Positions 19,459 through 29,416 of a DNA stretch of 64,000 nucleotides are shown here, piece after piece. Below the pieces are notes generated by a model. The model was not told the origin of the DNA. It was given only the letters and a program-made list of their open reading frames with translations, and did not search any database. The stretch spans positions 401,158 to 465,157 of the forward strand of contig NZ_QEPT01000001.1 in the NCBI RefSeq assembly GCF_003252755.1. Direction: 5' to 3'. This DNA comes from Haemophilus parainfluenzae. GTDB taxonomy: Bacteria; Pseudomonadota; Gammaproteobacteria; Enterobacterales; Pasteurellaceae. How positions within the stretch are numbered: the stretch's first letter is position 1; each line of letters starts with the position of its first letter. The translations under genes and the position numbers were made by a program.

Positions 19459-22400
19459 TTAAGACAACATTTCTCCAAACCACGATGTAGTTTGTTTCAC
19501 TAGCTGCAAAAGACCATCCTGCGATTTAAATTGTTCTGTTTGCCCCAATACCCTCACCCAATAAGGATCGGCTTTTCTATAACCATAAGGATCAGTTTTC
19601 GCAAGGGATTCGATATTCGTTAAAACATTATCAAAATTGACCGCACTTTCATCTTTTTCAATAAACTTCGCTATATTTTCCGTTGGAATGAGCTGAATTT
19701 GTTGCTGGCTTTGTAAATAAGCCTCCACATACATTTTCAGTTTCTCAAGTGCGATTGATTTTTCTATTGTTTTTAATGTTAAATCCTTATCTTTAGCGAT
19801 AATGCGTGGTGGCATTGCGTTCTCTTTTGTCGTCAGTTGAATGAGATAATAAAGCCATGGGCGAATGCGATAACGATCTTTATATTTTGCAAATCGCCAT
19901 TCGATTATCTGATTTTCATCACCAAATAATGGCTCCATATAGCCAAATAAGCGAATATTGCCTTGTGCCGTTTCCACCACAAAATCAACACTCTCACTAT
20001 GTGGTGAAGAATAATCCTTAATTTTCTCTTTAAAAGCCAATACATCAGCACGAATGGATTGCGCACAAACTTCCGCAAACTCGCCGCGTGGCATGATGCC
20101 TTTCACTCGCTGTTTGGCAAAATAATCGTTAAATTGCGCTTCCTCTAAATGCAATAACTCATTACTAATGCGATAATGATCCAAACCATTTAACGTGAAA
20201 TTTTCACTTTCTTCAATGCGATCATCTTCATCTCGGAAATACACACCAAGCTGCTTTTCAAAAAAGAATTTCACTGGATTTTCAACAAAACTTACAAAAC
20301 GATCGAGCTCAATTTCCGTTATTGGCTCTTGATTTTCACCCATCGGCACAACAAATTCATGACATTTTCTTTCTTGGAATTGCGCAATCGGCAGCCATTT
20401 TTTCGCAAAAGAGCGGTTAATTTTCCCTTCACTTTGGAAATTGCTTGGACTAAACGCCGTCATTGGATGTTGTTCAATCCTCAAGCCATCGTCTGAATAA
20501 TGATTAATATAATCAACCAACTGACTCACCAATACTGAAGGCTCTTTGGGTTGATTATCAATAATCGAACAGCCCACATAACTCACATAAAAATGGGATC
20601 TTGCGGCGAGCAAAGCCTCAAGGAATAAGTAACGGTCATCATCTCGACGAACACGATCGCCTTTTTGATGATGATATTGCATTAAGTCAAAACTATTTGG
20701 TGTATGACTGCGTGGGTAATCCGCTTCATTCATTCCGAGCAAACACACCACTTTAAAAGGAATGGAACGCATTGGTAAAAGTGTGCAGAAATTCACTTTT
20801 CCTGCTAAAAAACGAAGGCTATTTGGCGTTTCTTCTAAACGTGCAGACATCACTTCCGCAATGACATCCGCTTGCAAAGTTTCTTCAAAATTAACGGTCT
20901 GCAAATCATCGGCAAAGGTATTGATGCAATCCTGAATATAAAATAAGGTATCCGCCGTTTCTTCATTTTGCACAAAGAAATCCATCAAAAGTGCGGTCAA
21001 TTTTTCACGCCATTTTTCAATATTGTGTGCCTTTTGCAAATCTTGATGCCATTTATTTAAGGCCGTAAAAAATTGATTCACTGCACCAACTAACTGCCCT
21101 TTCAATCCATAGCTACTATCAAGTCCAAGACTGTCTTGCCAAACGCCTTGCTCTTCACGCATCGCATAACCTAAGGTCATGCGTTCAAGTCCCGCCTGCC
21201 ACGCATTAAAATTCAGTGTATTCTGCCGTTTTTCCAAACCAAAGCGAATACCTGACTCTTTCACCCATTCACGTATTTGTTCGAGATCGGCAAGGGCAAT
21301 ATTAAAACGTTCACGGATAGCGGGAATATCCAATAAAGCCAGTACTTCTTCCGCGCCAAACTGACTTTCTCTTAAATTTAACAGAGAAAGATAGCTTGAT
21401 ACGATCACATCACTTTCAGACAATTTACTGTCCGAAATTGAGAACGGAATAACGGGTGCGTCCACACTATTCGTACCAAAGACAGCCTGAATATAAGGCG
21501 TATATTGGTTAACATCGGCAACCATGACCACCACATCTTTTGGTGTAATTTGTTCTTCTTTTGCTTTATGCTGATTTTGATTGAATAAATCCAACAAATA
21601 ATCATGTAGCACTTCAACTTCTCGCATCGCGCTATGACAAGATTTCATCACCAAAGAGCGGTCATTTTTCGTGACATTTAATGCACCATGGCTTAACGTC
21701 AAAATTTGATTTTGGATCTGTCCTAACAAGGTTTGTTCAGGAAGTTCTGCATAGTAATCACGCGAAATCGCTTGAATATTTTCCTCATCTCGCACTAATT
21801 GATAGAGAAAATCTCGTCCCATTTTTCCCCAAGAGGCTAAAAGCGGATTTCCACTGAACAATTCTTCTTGTTGATTGGTATAATCAAGGTCAGCAGGTTC
21901 CCATGACACTTGCTCGGCTGAAATTAAAGGCTTCACATCGTTGGTTTCTTGCACGAAACGCTGTCTTTCTAATAAATAGGATTTGCTCAGATCTCGCAAA
22001 TCTCCCCAATATTCTTGGCATGGATTATTGAAGAATAAATGCACATCTGTTTTAGCTGAAATACCTTGGAAAATATTGAGATAAACCGTTGGCAATGCAG
22101 GAATACCAAAAATAAAAATACGCTCTGGTAAGTTGAGTGTCGCATTTGGATCACGACATAATGCTAAAAATTGTTGATTGAGTGCAGCACGATGTTTTGC
22201 TTTTCCACCAAAATCACGTTGAACATCATTCACCAAGGCTCGCCATAAAATTCCCTGCCAGTGAATATTGCCTTTAATTTGAGAAAGAAAGGTAGGATTT
22301 AATGCCGAAAGCCCCTGCTTTTGCTGATTAATTTGTGCCAAGATTTTTTCATCGTTATTTTCTTCCCATGCGGCAATCCATTCGGGACGATAGACGAGAT

Positions 22401-22818
22401 ATTGGTCAAATAAATCGGCAACTTTTAGGCTTAATTGATAAAGTTTTTGCTGTTCTGATGCTGGTGAGGACGCTAAATATTTTTTTAATGGCTCAAATTC
22501 TTTTTGCTGTAAAAAGGTAGGAATTAATCGCATTAATCGCCATAACGTTAAATCTTTTTCAAAAGGGTTTTGCGTGGAAACATTGGGCAAATTATCGGCA
22601 TAAAGTTTCCAAATAAAACTGGAAGGCATGGGGAATTGGAAATTCGCTGCAACGCCGCGTTTTTTAGCAATTTCCATTTGTAACCATTGTGCCATACCCG
22701 GACTTTGCACCAACACAATGTCAGATTGAAATGGATCATGTTGCGGTAAATTTTCCAACAGCGAAACTAAAATATCCTTTTGAATTTCCGGTTGGTTTGA
22801 ATAATAAGTAACGAACAA
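19459..22818 (-). CDS. recC: Exodeoxyribonuclease V subunit gamma (RecC)
   Basis: RecC recognises Chi and splits the DNA strands within the RecBCD helicase-nuclease. It has 1119 residues, near the E. coli length (1122). The N-terminus MFVTYYSNQPEIQK followed by ILVQSPGMAQWLQMEIAKKRG and FPMPSSFIWKLYADNLP matches RecC. The central LLPMRSIPFKVVCLLGMNEADYPR and LFLEALLAARSHFYVSYVG are typical of the inactive helicase-like domain. It lies 37 bases downstream of comQ on the same strand with no terminator between, so it may be partly co-transcribed with the competence genes. recB and recD are not in the window. Confidence 0.97.
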   Translation of the reverse strand: MFVTYYSNQPEIQKDILVSLLENLPQHDPFQSDIVLVQSPGMAQWLQMEIAKKRGVAANFQFPMPSSFIWKLYADNLPNVSTQNPFEKDLTLWRLMRLIPTFLQQKEFEPLKKYLASSPASEQQKLYQLSLKVADLFDQYLVYRPEWIAAWEENNDEKILAQINQQKQGLSALNPTFLSQIKGNIHWQGILWRALVNDVQRDFGGKAKHRAALNQQFLALCRDPNATLNLPERIFIFGIPALPTVYLNIFQGISAKTDVHLFFNNPCQEYWGDLRDLSKSYLLERQRFVQETNDVKPLISAEQVSWEPADLDYTNQQEELFSGNPLLASWGKMGRDFLYQLVRDEENIQAISRDYYAELPEQTLLGQIQNQILTLSHGALNVTKNDRSLVMKSCHSAMREVEVLHDYLLDLFNQNQHKAKEEQITPKDVVVMVADVNQYTPYIQAVFGTNSVDAPVIPFSISDSKLSESDVIVSSYLSLLNLRESQFGAEEVLALLDIPAIRERFNIALADLEQIREWVKESGIRFGLEKRQNTLNFNAWQAGLERMTLGYAMREEQGVWQDSLGLDSSYGLKGQLVGAVNQFFTALNKWHQDLQKAHNIEKWREKLTALLMDFFVQNEETADTLFYIQDCINTFADDLQTVNFEETLQADVIAEVMSARLEETPNSLRFLAGKVNFCTLLPMRSIPFKVVCLLGMNEADYPRSHTPNSFDLMQYHHQKGDRVRRDDDRYLFLEALLAARSHFYVSYVGCSIIDNQPKEPSVLVSQLVDYINHYSDDGLRIEQHPMTAFSPSNFQSEGKINRSFAKKWLPIAQFQERKCHEFVVPMGENQEPITEIELDRFVSFVENPVKFFFEKQLGVYFRDEDDRIEESENFTLNGLDHYRISNELLHLEEAQFNDYFAKQRVKGIMPRGEFAEVCAQSIRADVLAFKEKIKDYSSPHSESVDFVVETAQGNIRLFGYMEPLFGDENQIIEWRFAKYKDRYRIRPWLYYLIQLTTKENAMPPRIIAKDKDLTLKTIEKSIALEKLKMYVEAYLQSQQQIQLIPTENIAKFIEKDESAVNFDNVLTNIESLAKTDPYGYRKADPYWVRVLGQTEQFKSQDGLLQLVKQTTSWFGEMLS

Positions 22819-22855
22819 AGTAACGCCCTTTTGAAAGCAAAAACAATGCGTTATT

Positions 22856-23158
22856 TTACTCGGTTTTCAATGAAAATTCACCTTGAGGATAGCGTATATT
22901 CACTTGATGATGACTGCATTGAATTGCAAATTGAATGCCATTTTGTTGTATGCTATTTTCACAAGACAAGCCTAAAAACTGTCGTTGAGCCTGATTTTCA
23001 GCAATTTGAATCGCCTGAAATTCTTGAAAAAGTCTGACCGCACTTTTCCGTTGCTCGGTCGTCCACCGATTAAAGATCAAAAACAACCCGCTGAAAATCG
23101 ATAAGGCTAATAAAAGTGACATTAACGACATACCATTATTCACTTTGATCTTGCGCAC
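22856..23158 (-). CDS. comQ: Competence minor pseudopilin ComQ
   Basis: This small (100-residue) type IV pilin-like protein is needed for DNA uptake in Haemophilus. The prepilin leader MRKIKVNNG is cleaved before MSLMSLLLALSIFSGLFLIF, a hydrophobic helix that anchors and assembles the pseudopilus. The usual glutamate at mature position 5 is replaced (M-S-L-M-S), as in tip-type minor pseudopilins. Two cysteines in the C-terminal half could form a disulfide. It overlaps comP by about 23 bases and is last in comNOPQ, just before recC. The name follows the H. influenzae locus order comN-O-P-Q-recC as I recall it. Confidence 0.85.
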   Translation of the reverse strand: MRKIKVNNGMSLMSLLLALSIFSGLFLIFNRWTTEQRKSAVRLFQEFQAIQIAENQAQRQFLGLSCENSIQQNGIQFAIQCSHHQVNIRYPQGEFSLKTE

Positions 23159-23822
23159 TTAAATCACTCCAACTTTTATCCACCAAACGCCATTGGCTAT
23201 ATTCTTGTACAAGTTTTGTCACCACGGCTTTACCGTAAGCCACCGTCACGCCCTCTTCTAACTTAAGTGAACCACCTGTAATCACTGCACCGCTTATTCG
23301 TCCTTTGCCCGTTAAGGTTAAATCCCCTTCTGCTAGCAGAATACCACTCACATTCCCTTTAATTTCTAATTGGTTTTGTGTTATCCAATACACTTGGGGT
23401 ACTTTTTGAGCCGTTAAAATTGACGCTACTTTCACAAAGTGCGGTTGAAAATCCGCTTGTTTTTCGCTAGAAATAAAATCTCGCAGCATATTTTCATTAA
23501 TGCCTCTTGTCGGCGATTTCTTAAATAACTCAGCGCGTTTACACCAAACCGAATAGGCGACTTTATCCTCAGCCCCAGAAGACTCGAAAAAGACTTGTTT
23601 CACTTTTTCAGCACCATTTAAAGGCACGTTTTGACAAATGTACGTTTTTTGTTGCTGACTGATTTTCTGTAAAGGAAGGCTTTGTTCTACATAATATTTT
23701 CGCTGACTCATTTGAGATCGAAAAAAAGCAAAGATCTGTTCATCAAATAATAAGATCAGCGCCAATAAGCCTGAAAGTAAAATCAGTGCTGTCAGTGTCA
23801 CAATCCCTTTTTTCATCATCAT
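23136..23822 (-). CDS. comP: Competence minor pseudopilin ComP
   Basis: This 228-residue pseudopilin has the leader MMMKKG followed by IVTLTALILLSGLLALILLFDEQIF. It lacks the glutamate at mature position 5, like PilX/GspK-type pseudopilins. The C-terminal part includes a repetitive beta segment, LEIKGNVSGILLAEGDLTLTGKGRISGAVITGGSLKLEEGVTVAYG, that looks like a small parallel beta-helix or bactofilin-like strand stack. It overlaps comO by four bases (ATGA) and comQ by 23, so the four genes are translationally coupled. The function in competence comes from the H. influenzae genes; biochemical detail is unknown. Confidence 0.85.
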   Translation of the reverse strand: MMMKKGIVTLTALILLSGLLALILLFDEQIFAFFRSQMSQRKYYVEQSLPLQKISQQQKTYICQNVPLNGAEKVKQVFFESSGAEDKVAYSVWCKRAELFKKSPTRGINENMLRDFISSEKQADFQPHFVKVASILTAQKVPQVYWITQNQLEIKGNVSGILLAEGDLTLTGKGRISGAVITGGSLKLEEGVTVAYGKAVVTKLVQEYSQWRLVDKSWSDLSAQDQSE

Positions 23823-24544
23823 TCTTCTTGATTTAATAAAGGCACTACAAGCGAAGTTTCATATTGAATATGCTTATATGCGGCAAGATGCCCTGTGAGT
23901 TTAATTTCAATCCCTTTCCCTGCCTTTAACCAATCAAAACGTAATTGAGAAATCTCAAACTCTTTTTCATCCAATAAATCTGTCCATCCACCACCAGCGT
24001 TACAAGTAGATTGCGCTAAGGCTCTCTGACACTCTTCTGAGCGACAATCTGCATTTACTGCATTTTTATAAGTTTGTTTGGTTTCGATCATTTTGCCGTT
24101 AAGTTTGTAACCAAATAGCTCTTTTTCGATATTTTTTGCCACATTTTTAACACCATTTACGCAGGTATTTTTTGTGTATTTTTCACCAATACAACCATTG
24201 CTATTCAAATCATAAAAAAACAAAACACAGCTATTTGATGGAGCATTGTCTGCTTGAGCAATGGTTATTGCTGTGCCCTTTTCGTCTAATTCGAATAAAG
24301 CTAGATTATCTTCAATAAGTTTTGGGTTTGCGGCTCGAAAGCCTACGCGACGCAGATCTTTCCCGATGAGTTGAATTGTGCGTTGTAATTCCGCTTGTAA
24401 TTTAAGTTGTAACATTAAACGCTGATTTTGCTGTTGAGTTTGGACATAAAACTGTGCAACCAATAGCAATAATAAAGCTGATAAGCCAAGTGAAATCAAC
24501 AAACTCACCAATGTTTCGCCTTTTAGTGGTTTCATCTTGTACAT
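23819..24544 (-). CDS. comO: Competence minor pseudopilin ComO
   Basis: This is a 241-residue PilW/PulJ-like pseudopilin. The leader ends KG and is followed by ETLVSLLISLGLSALLLLLVAQFYV. Conserved LMLQLKLQAELQRTIQLIGKDLRRVGFRA after the anchor is typical of PilW-type proteins. Several cysteines (SNSCVLFFYDLNSNGCIGEKYTKNTC and CRSEECQRALAQSTC) suggest disulfides in the periplasm. The start overlaps the end of comN by 13 bases. It is part of the CRP-S-controlled comNOPQ operon. Confidence 0.88.
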   Translation of the reverse strand: MYKMKPLKGETLVSLLISLGLSALLLLLVAQFYVQTQQQNQRLMLQLKLQAELQRTIQLIGKDLRRVGFRAANPKLIEDNLALFELDEKGTAITIAQADNAPSNSCVLFFYDLNSNGCIGEKYTKNTCVNGVKNVAKNIEKELFGYKLNGKMIETKQTYKNAVNADCRSEECQRALAQSTCNAGGGWTDLLDEKEFEISQLRFDWLKAGKGIEIKLTGHLAAYKHIQYETSLVVPLLNQEE

Positions 24545-25050
24545 GCACTCGCCGCTTGATCAGACTTTAATTTGATACTGCCCACATTGAAAAAAGAAAA
24601 TAATGTACGATGCTCTTCAGCCTGCAACATAAAGCAATTCGTTTCCATGGTATTTCTGGCCCCATTAAATTTCACCGCCACTTCAGATGGATATAATTTA
24701 GGGCCTATCAGCATCGTTTTTCCTTCAAAATAAGGATAGTAAAAATGCGCATAAAGGTTTTTAGGACAATTCTGGGGATGAAAACAATCACAAAAATGAT
24801 CACTTTTTACTTGAGCTGTGATACACCAACGTTGATTTGCCCTATCTTGATTGGCCAAAATAAACCAAATCGCTGATGAGTTTTCTGCCCTCGCTTGGAT
24901 ATTACGTAAGAAAAAATAAAGCCGTTGTTGCTCTTTTTCGAGAAAATATTTGGGATCATTTTTCTGCCATTTAGGCAATGTAAACGCCAACGTTACGCTT
25001 AAAATAAATAATGCAATCAAGGTTTCTAATAAGGTTATCCCTTTATACAT
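24532..25050 (-). CDS. comN: Competence minor pseudopilin ComN
   Basis: This is the first gene of the competence pseudopilin operon (172 residues). The short leader MYKG precedes ITLLETLIALFILSVTLAFTLP, a full class III prepilin signature with glutamate at position 5, GspH/FimT-like. Cysteines cluster in the middle (CITAQVKSDHFCDCFHPQNC). Upstream lie AAGAAGG as ribosome site, a USS at 25069-25077, and a CRP-S site centred 77 bases before the start. Induction by Sxy plus cAMP-CRP is expected from that site. Confidence 0.88.
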   Translation of the reverse strand: MYKGITLLETLIALFILSVTLAFTLPKWQKNDPKYFLEKEQQRLYFFLRNIQARAENSSAIWFILANQDRANQRWCITAQVKSDHFCDCFHPQNCPKNLYAHFYYPYFEGKTMLIGPKLYPSEVAVKFNGARNTMETNCFMLQAEEHRTLFSFFNVGSIKLKSDQAASACTR

Positions 25051-25117
25051 AAAATGCCTTCTTTTTTGACCGCACTTTAAAATTCCTTCAGAAGAAAGCC
25101 AAATTTACTACTTTATT

Positions 25118-25137
25118 TTTGCGATACTGATCGCAAA
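25118..25137. promoter_or_regulatory. CRP-S (Sxy-dependent CRP) site of comNOPQ
   Basis: TTTGCGATACTGATCGCAAA is a near-perfect palindrome with the TGCGA/TCGCA cores that define CRP-S sites of competence genes, as opposed to TGTGA/TCACA. It stands between comN and divergent suhB. The orientation and gene content make comNOPQ the target. Confidence 0.92.
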
Positions 25138-25249
25138 TTTCCTTTAAAAAACGTGAAAAACCGTGAATTAAACATTTTCAACTGGCTATTTACTAAAACT
25201 CCCTTATAATAGGCGACCTATTATCTGTTCTTTAAAATCTGGTGGAAAT

Positions 25250-26050
25250 ATGAATCCAATGTTAAATATCGCTATTCGTGCGGCACGAAGAGCGGGCAAC
25301 GTGATTGCTAAAAACTATGAGCGCCGTGATGACATCCAAACAAGTAAAAAAGGTATTAATGATTATGTGACCAGCGTCGATAAAGCCGCTGAAGCTGAGA
25401 TCATTGAAATCATTCAAAAATCTTATCCTGATCACACAATTATCAGTGAAGAACGTGGTGCATTAGAAGGCAAAGACAGTGATATTCAATGGGTAATTGA
25501 TCCACTAGATGGCACAACCAACTTCGTAAAAGGTTTGCCACATTTCTCTGTATCTATTGCTATCCGTGTAAAAAACCGTACCGAAGTGGGTGTGGTTTAC
25601 GATCCTATTCGTAATGAATTATTCACCGCTGTACGTGGTGAAGGCGCAAAATTAAATGAAGTGCGTTTACGTGTAGATAGCCAAAATGAACTTAACGGGG
25701 CGATTTTAGCCACCGGTTTCCCATTCAAGCAACCAAGCTTGATGCCAACTCAATTTGCCATCATGAATAACTTAATTGATGAAGCAGCAGATTTCCGTCG
25801 TACGGGTTCTGCCGCATTAGACCTTTGCTATGTGGCATCCGGTCGCGTTGACGGTTATTTCGAAATGGGCTTAAAACCTTGGGATTGCGCAGCGGGTGAT
25901 TTAATCGTGCGTGAAGCGGGCGGTTTAGTATGTGATTTCAATGCGGGTCACGGCTATTTACGCTCAGGCAATATCGTGGCGGCTCCAGCACGTATTTTAA
26001 AAGAAATGCTAAATAAAATTCAGCCTTGCTTAACCGAACAAGTGAAGTAA
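25250..26050 (+). CDS. suhB: Inositol monophosphatase family protein SuhB
   Basis: This Mg-dependent phosphatase (266 residues) hydrolyses inositol monophosphate. In E. coli it also works as a factor in rRNA transcription antitermination. Metal-site motifs are IISEERG (Glu), WVIDPLDGTTNFVKGLPHFS (Asp-Pro-Leu-Asp) and KPWDCAAGDLIVREAGG. RRTGSAALDLCYVASGRVDGYFE is also characteristic. The start at 25250 follows GGTGGAAAT. It is monocistronic, divergent from comN and convergent with bioB across an inverted USS terminator. Confidence 0.97.
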   Translation: MNPMLNIAIRAARRAGNVIAKNYERRDDIQTSKKGINDYVTSVDKAAEAEIIEIIQKSYPDHTIISEERGALEGKDSDIQWVIDPLDGTTNFVKGLPHFSVSIAIRVKNRTEVGVVYDPIRNELFTAVRGEGAKLNEVRLRVDSQNELNGAILATGFPFKQPSLMPTQFAIMNNLIDEAADFRRTGSAALDLCYVASGRVDGYFEMGLKPWDCAAGDLIVREAGGLVCDFNAGHGYLRSGNIVAAPARILKEMLNKIQPCLTEQVK

Positions 26051-26060
26051 GACTCAATAA

Positions 26061-26090
26061 AAAGTGCGGTAGATTTCACCGCACTTTTTT
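26061..26090. terminator. Inverted USS pair between suhB and bioB
   Basis: AAAGTGCGGT and ACCGCACTTT flank AGATTTC, with a T-run after it. It is shared by convergent genes. Confidence 0.92.
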
Positions 26091-26094
26091 ATGA

Positions 26095-27111
26095 CTAATT
26101 TCTTTCGAGTGGCTTTCTATTTTCTTCCGTTTCCGGCTCAAGATCCAATTTAGCCATAAGAAGTTGATCGCCATCTTCTTCTGGGTTGCCTGTCACTAAT
26201 AATTTATCGCCATAGAAAATGGAATTCGCTCCCGCCATAAAGCACATCGCTTGCATTTCTTCACTCATGCCTTGACGACCAGCAGAAAGACGAACATAAC
26301 TTTTTGGCATGGTAATACGCGCCACCGCAATAGTACGAACAAACTCCGTCCAATCTAAATCAGCTGCATCTGCCATCGGTGTACCTTCTACTTTCACTAA
26401 TTGGTTAATCGGCACTGACTCTGGCTGCGGATCAAGATTTGCCAAACTTGCAATGAGACCAGCTCGTTCTTTACGGGTTTCATTCATCCCCACAATACCA
26501 CCACAGCAAACTTTCAAACCGGCATGACGCACTTTTCCTAATGTGCTTAAACGATCATCAAAACGGCGCGTGCCAATGACATTGTGATAATTCTCTGGCG
26601 CCGTATCAAGATTGTGGTTGTAATAATCCAATCCTGCATCTTTTAACTCTTCCGCCATACCATCTTGCAACAACCCAAAGGTACCGCACGTTTCTAAGCC
26701 AATATCTTTTACCGCACGAATAATCGCCGTCACTTTTTCCATATCTTTAGGCTTAGGACCGCGCCATGCTGCGCCCATACAAAAACGCCCTGCACCACGT
26801 GCTTTAGCGATTTTGGCTTTTTCGACAATTTCATCAATATCCAAGATCTTCTGATTTTGCACGCCTGTTTGATAACGTGCTGATTGTGGGCAATAACCAC
26901 AATCCTCTGGACAGCCACCCGTTTTAATCGACATCAACGTCGATAACTGTATCGCACCTGGGTTGAAATGCTCTCGATGCACTTGAGCCGCACGATAGAC
27001 TAATTCTAAAAAAGGTGTTTCAAACAACGCTTCTACTTTACAAACAGACCAATACTCTACTGATGGATGGGGCGTAATAGATGAAAGCTGTACTACATTT
27101 GTTGTGGTCAT
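26095..27111 (-). CDS. bioB: Biotin synthase
   Basis: This radical SAM enzyme inserts sulfur into dethiobiotin to give biotin. It has 338 residues. The CxxxCxxC iron-sulfur motif lies at C67, C71 and C74 in [13 protein letters not shown]. Further family marks are [53 protein letters not shown] and [32 protein letters not shown]. It lies alone downstream of thiQ with no other bio genes here. The leader contains a 14-base palindrome with arms AAGCTA and TAGCTT at 27128-27141, not a standard BirA box. Confidence 0.98.
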   Translation of the reverse strand: MTTTNVVQLSSITPHPSVEYWSVCKVEALFETPFLELVYRAAQVHREHFNPGAIQLSTLMSIKTGGCPEDCGYCPQSARYQTGVQNQKILDIDEIVEKAKIAKARGAGRFCMGAAWRGPKPKDMEKVTAIIRAVKDIGLETCGTFGLLQDGMAEELKDAGLDYYNHNLDTAPENYHNVIGTRRFDDRLSTLGKVRHAGLKVCCGGIVGMNETRKERAGLIASLANLDPQPESVPINQLVKVEGTPMADAADLDWTEFVRTIAVARITMPKSYVRLSAGRQGMSEEMQAMCFMAGANSIFYGDKLLVTGNPEEDGDQLLMAKLDLEPETEENRKPLERN

Positions 27112-27184
27112 TATATTTTCCTCGTTTAAGCTACATAGCTTTTATTAAGTTGAGCATATTACTCTGCAATATGATAAAAAGAGA

Positions 27185-27814
27185 TCAGATCACTTTTCCT
27201 TGATGAATTTCAATCACTCGATCAATATGCCGTTCAATTTCTTTGGGTTGATGCGTAACCAATAACATGGTGAGCTTTTTCTCTTCACATAATTGATCCA
27301 TTAAATCCTGCATTTCAATGCGTAATTTAGGATCGAGGGCTGAAAAAGGCTCATCCAATAATAAAATAGGTTTATCTCGTAGCAAACAGCGCGCTAACGC
27401 CACACGCTGTTTTTGTCCACCTGAAAGTGCGGTCGGTTTTCTCGTTAAAAAATCCTGTAAATTGACCGCACTTGCAGCTTGTTCTACAAGGGCTTTTTCT
27501 TCTGCATTTAAGGTTAAATTCGGTTTTAAACCTAAGGCAATATTCTCTTCCACAGAAAGATGAGTAAAGAGATTATTTTCCTGAAATAGCATGGAAACGG
27601 GGCGTTCAAAAGGTGCCGTTTTAGTATGATTTTTACCATTGAGCCAAATCTCCCCACTATCAGCATATTCAAAGCCGGCAATTAAATTCAGTAAGGTACT
27701 TTTTCCTGCGCCACTTTCACCAATGATGGCAATTTTTTCCTGGGCTTGAATATGTAAATCAAATACCATCGGCATGGATTGATAATTGAAGACCACATTA
27801 TTTAATTTAATCAT
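27185..27814 (-). CDS. thiQ: Thiamine ABC transporter ATP-binding protein
   Basis: This is the ATPase of the thiamine/TPP importer ThiBPQ. From the ATG at 27814 ([15 protein letters not shown], with AAGGAA before it) it has 209 residues; an ATG seven codons further up is in frame but deeper inside thiP and less likely. Walker A is [11 protein letters not shown], the signature [16 protein letters not shown], Walker [14 protein letters not shown], and the H-loop [10 protein letters not shown]. It overlaps the end of thiP by eight bases. Two USS lie within the gene (about 27423-27475). Confidence 0.95.
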   Translation of the reverse strand: MIKLNNVVFNYQSMPMVFDLHIQAQEKIAIIGESGAGKSTLLNLIAGFEYADSGEIWLNGKNHTKTAPFERPVSMLFQENNLFTHLSVEENIALGLKPNLTLNAEEKALVEQAASAVNLQDFLTRKPTALSGGQKQRVALARCLLRDKPILLLDEPFSALDPKLRIEMQDLMDQLCEEKKLTMLLVTHQPKEIERHIDRVIEIHQGKVI

Positions 27815-29411
27815 GTTGTTCCTTCTGCCCTTCAATAAACATAAATAAACCTAAACATAAGCCCAATAAAATCAATGCCGTCACTGCCGCTTCTTGGCTT
27901 CGATATTGCCCGATTTGTTGATAAAGCAAATGAGGCAACGAAGTAAAATCAGGGCTACCAAATAAGGCTATCGCTGTAAAATCGCCGAGTGATAAGGTCG
28001 TCGCGAGCGCCAAGGCATATTTCAACGGGACTTTTAGCAACGGATATTCAATTAAACGAAAACGCTGCCAGCCTGTAATATTCAGCGATAAACAGAGTTT
28101 TTCATAATATTGCATCGATTGATTCATTGGTATATTGAGAATTTTGATCACAAACGGCAAGGCAGCCAAGGCGTTACAAACAGATACCACTACAAATAAA
28201 TGCCCTGCTGAAAAATCAATATCTTGCAACCAAAGGAATAAGCCGACTGCTAAGACAATCGTCGGAATGGCTAAAATCATCATGCCCCCTGTTAAAATTA
28301 AGTGCGCTAATTTGGGGTGATATAACCATTGTAGCTGACGGGAAAGTAACAATAGGAAGAAGGCAAATAATACCGATAAAATCCCTGCGGTCGGTGCCAT
28401 GGTTAATGAATAAGCAAGTGCTTTCCATAATTGTGGATTTTGCCAATAGCCAAATAATTGAGTTGCAGACAAACCTTGGAAAACAATATTGAATAAGGGA
28501 CTTAAAATAAATAAACACACCGAGAATAAGACAAAAATATGTCCAAATTTGACCGCACTTGAAGAAGGCAAAACCCATCGATAACGTTGCGAAATCTGCG
28601 TTTCAGGTGCTTTCGCCCAATATTGTGAAAGTGAAAATAACGCAAAACAAAACGCAAATTGTACAAGCGCAAAAAGTGCGGCTTTGGGTAAATCAAATTC
28701 AAAGAAAATGGCTTGGTAAATCGCGACTTCTAATGTGCTGTTTTGTGGTCCACCACCTAGAGCCAATACAATCGTAAAGCTAGTGAAACATAGCATAAAA
28801 ATCAATACAAAGGCTGACACGATTTGGCTTTTCAAATAAGGCCATTCAATTAAACGGAAAAATGTGAAACCTTTGATATTCAATTGTGCAGCGAGTTGAT
28901 GCTGCTCAGTCGGAACACTTTGCAAAGCCTGCAAACTCATCCGTGCCGCTAAGGGAATATTAAAAAATAAATGGGCAATGAGAATACCACTTAAACCATA
29001 AATGGAGGGTTTCCACGAAATACCTAAGGTTTGCAGCAGTTGTGTTAGCCAACCGGCCGTGCCATAAATCCCAATCAAACCGAAAATAGCCAGTAATGCT
29101 GGCAAAACAAAGGTGAGGGAAAAAATGCGTAAAATGAGCGATTTGCCTTTGAAATCTAAATAGAAAAAAGCACGCGCAAATAACATACCAATTATGCTAG
29201 AAAGCAAGGCAGATAATAATGCTTGACCGAAACTAAAGGCGATAACTTGATGCAGATAATCGTCTTTTAAAAAATCAGATAAGGCATAATCACTTCCTAC
29301 TGAAAAAACCGCAGAAAGGGAAAATCCATAAAGTAAAACGATGAAAAAAATAACCGCACTTCCGCCCAAATAATGGCGAGGACGAAAATGCGGATGTTGC
29401 AATAAGCTCAT
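27807..29411 (-). CDS. thiP: Thiamine ABC transporter permease
   Basis: This is a 534-residue inner-membrane permease built as two fused permease halves, the ThiP/FbpB type. There are about twelve hydrophobic segments. Two EAA-like loops are seen: [27 protein letters not shown] and [26 protein letters not shown]. The C-terminal [41 protein letters not shown] is typical of ThiP. It starts five bases after thiB and overlaps thiQ. Confidence 0.96.
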   Translation of the reverse strand: MSLLQHPHFRPRHYLGGSAVIFFIVLLYGFSLSAVFSVGSDYALSDFLKDDYLHQVIAFSFGQALLSALLSSIIGMLFARAFFYLDFKGKSLILRIFSLTFVLPALLAIFGLIGIYGTAGWLTQLLQTLGISWKPSIYGLSGILIAHLFFNIPLAARMSLQALQSVPTEQHQLAAQLNIKGFTFFRLIEWPYLKSQIVSAFVLIFMLCFTSFTIVLALGGGPQNSTLEVAIYQAIFFEFDLPKAALFALVQFAFCFALFSLSQYWAKAPETQISQRYRWVLPSSSAVKFGHIFVLFSVCLFILSPLFNIVFQGLSATQLFGYWQNPQLWKALAYSLTMAPTAGILSVLFAFFLLLLSRQLQWLYHPKLAHLILTGGMMILAIPTIVLAVGLFLWLQDIDFSAGHLFVVVSVCNALAALPFVIKILNIPMNQSMQYYEKLCLSLNITGWQRFRLIEYPLLKVPLKYALALATTLSLGDFTAIALFGSPDFTSLPHLLYQQIGQYRSQEAAVTALILLGLCLGLFMFIEGQKEQHD

Positions 29412-29416
29412 TAATA

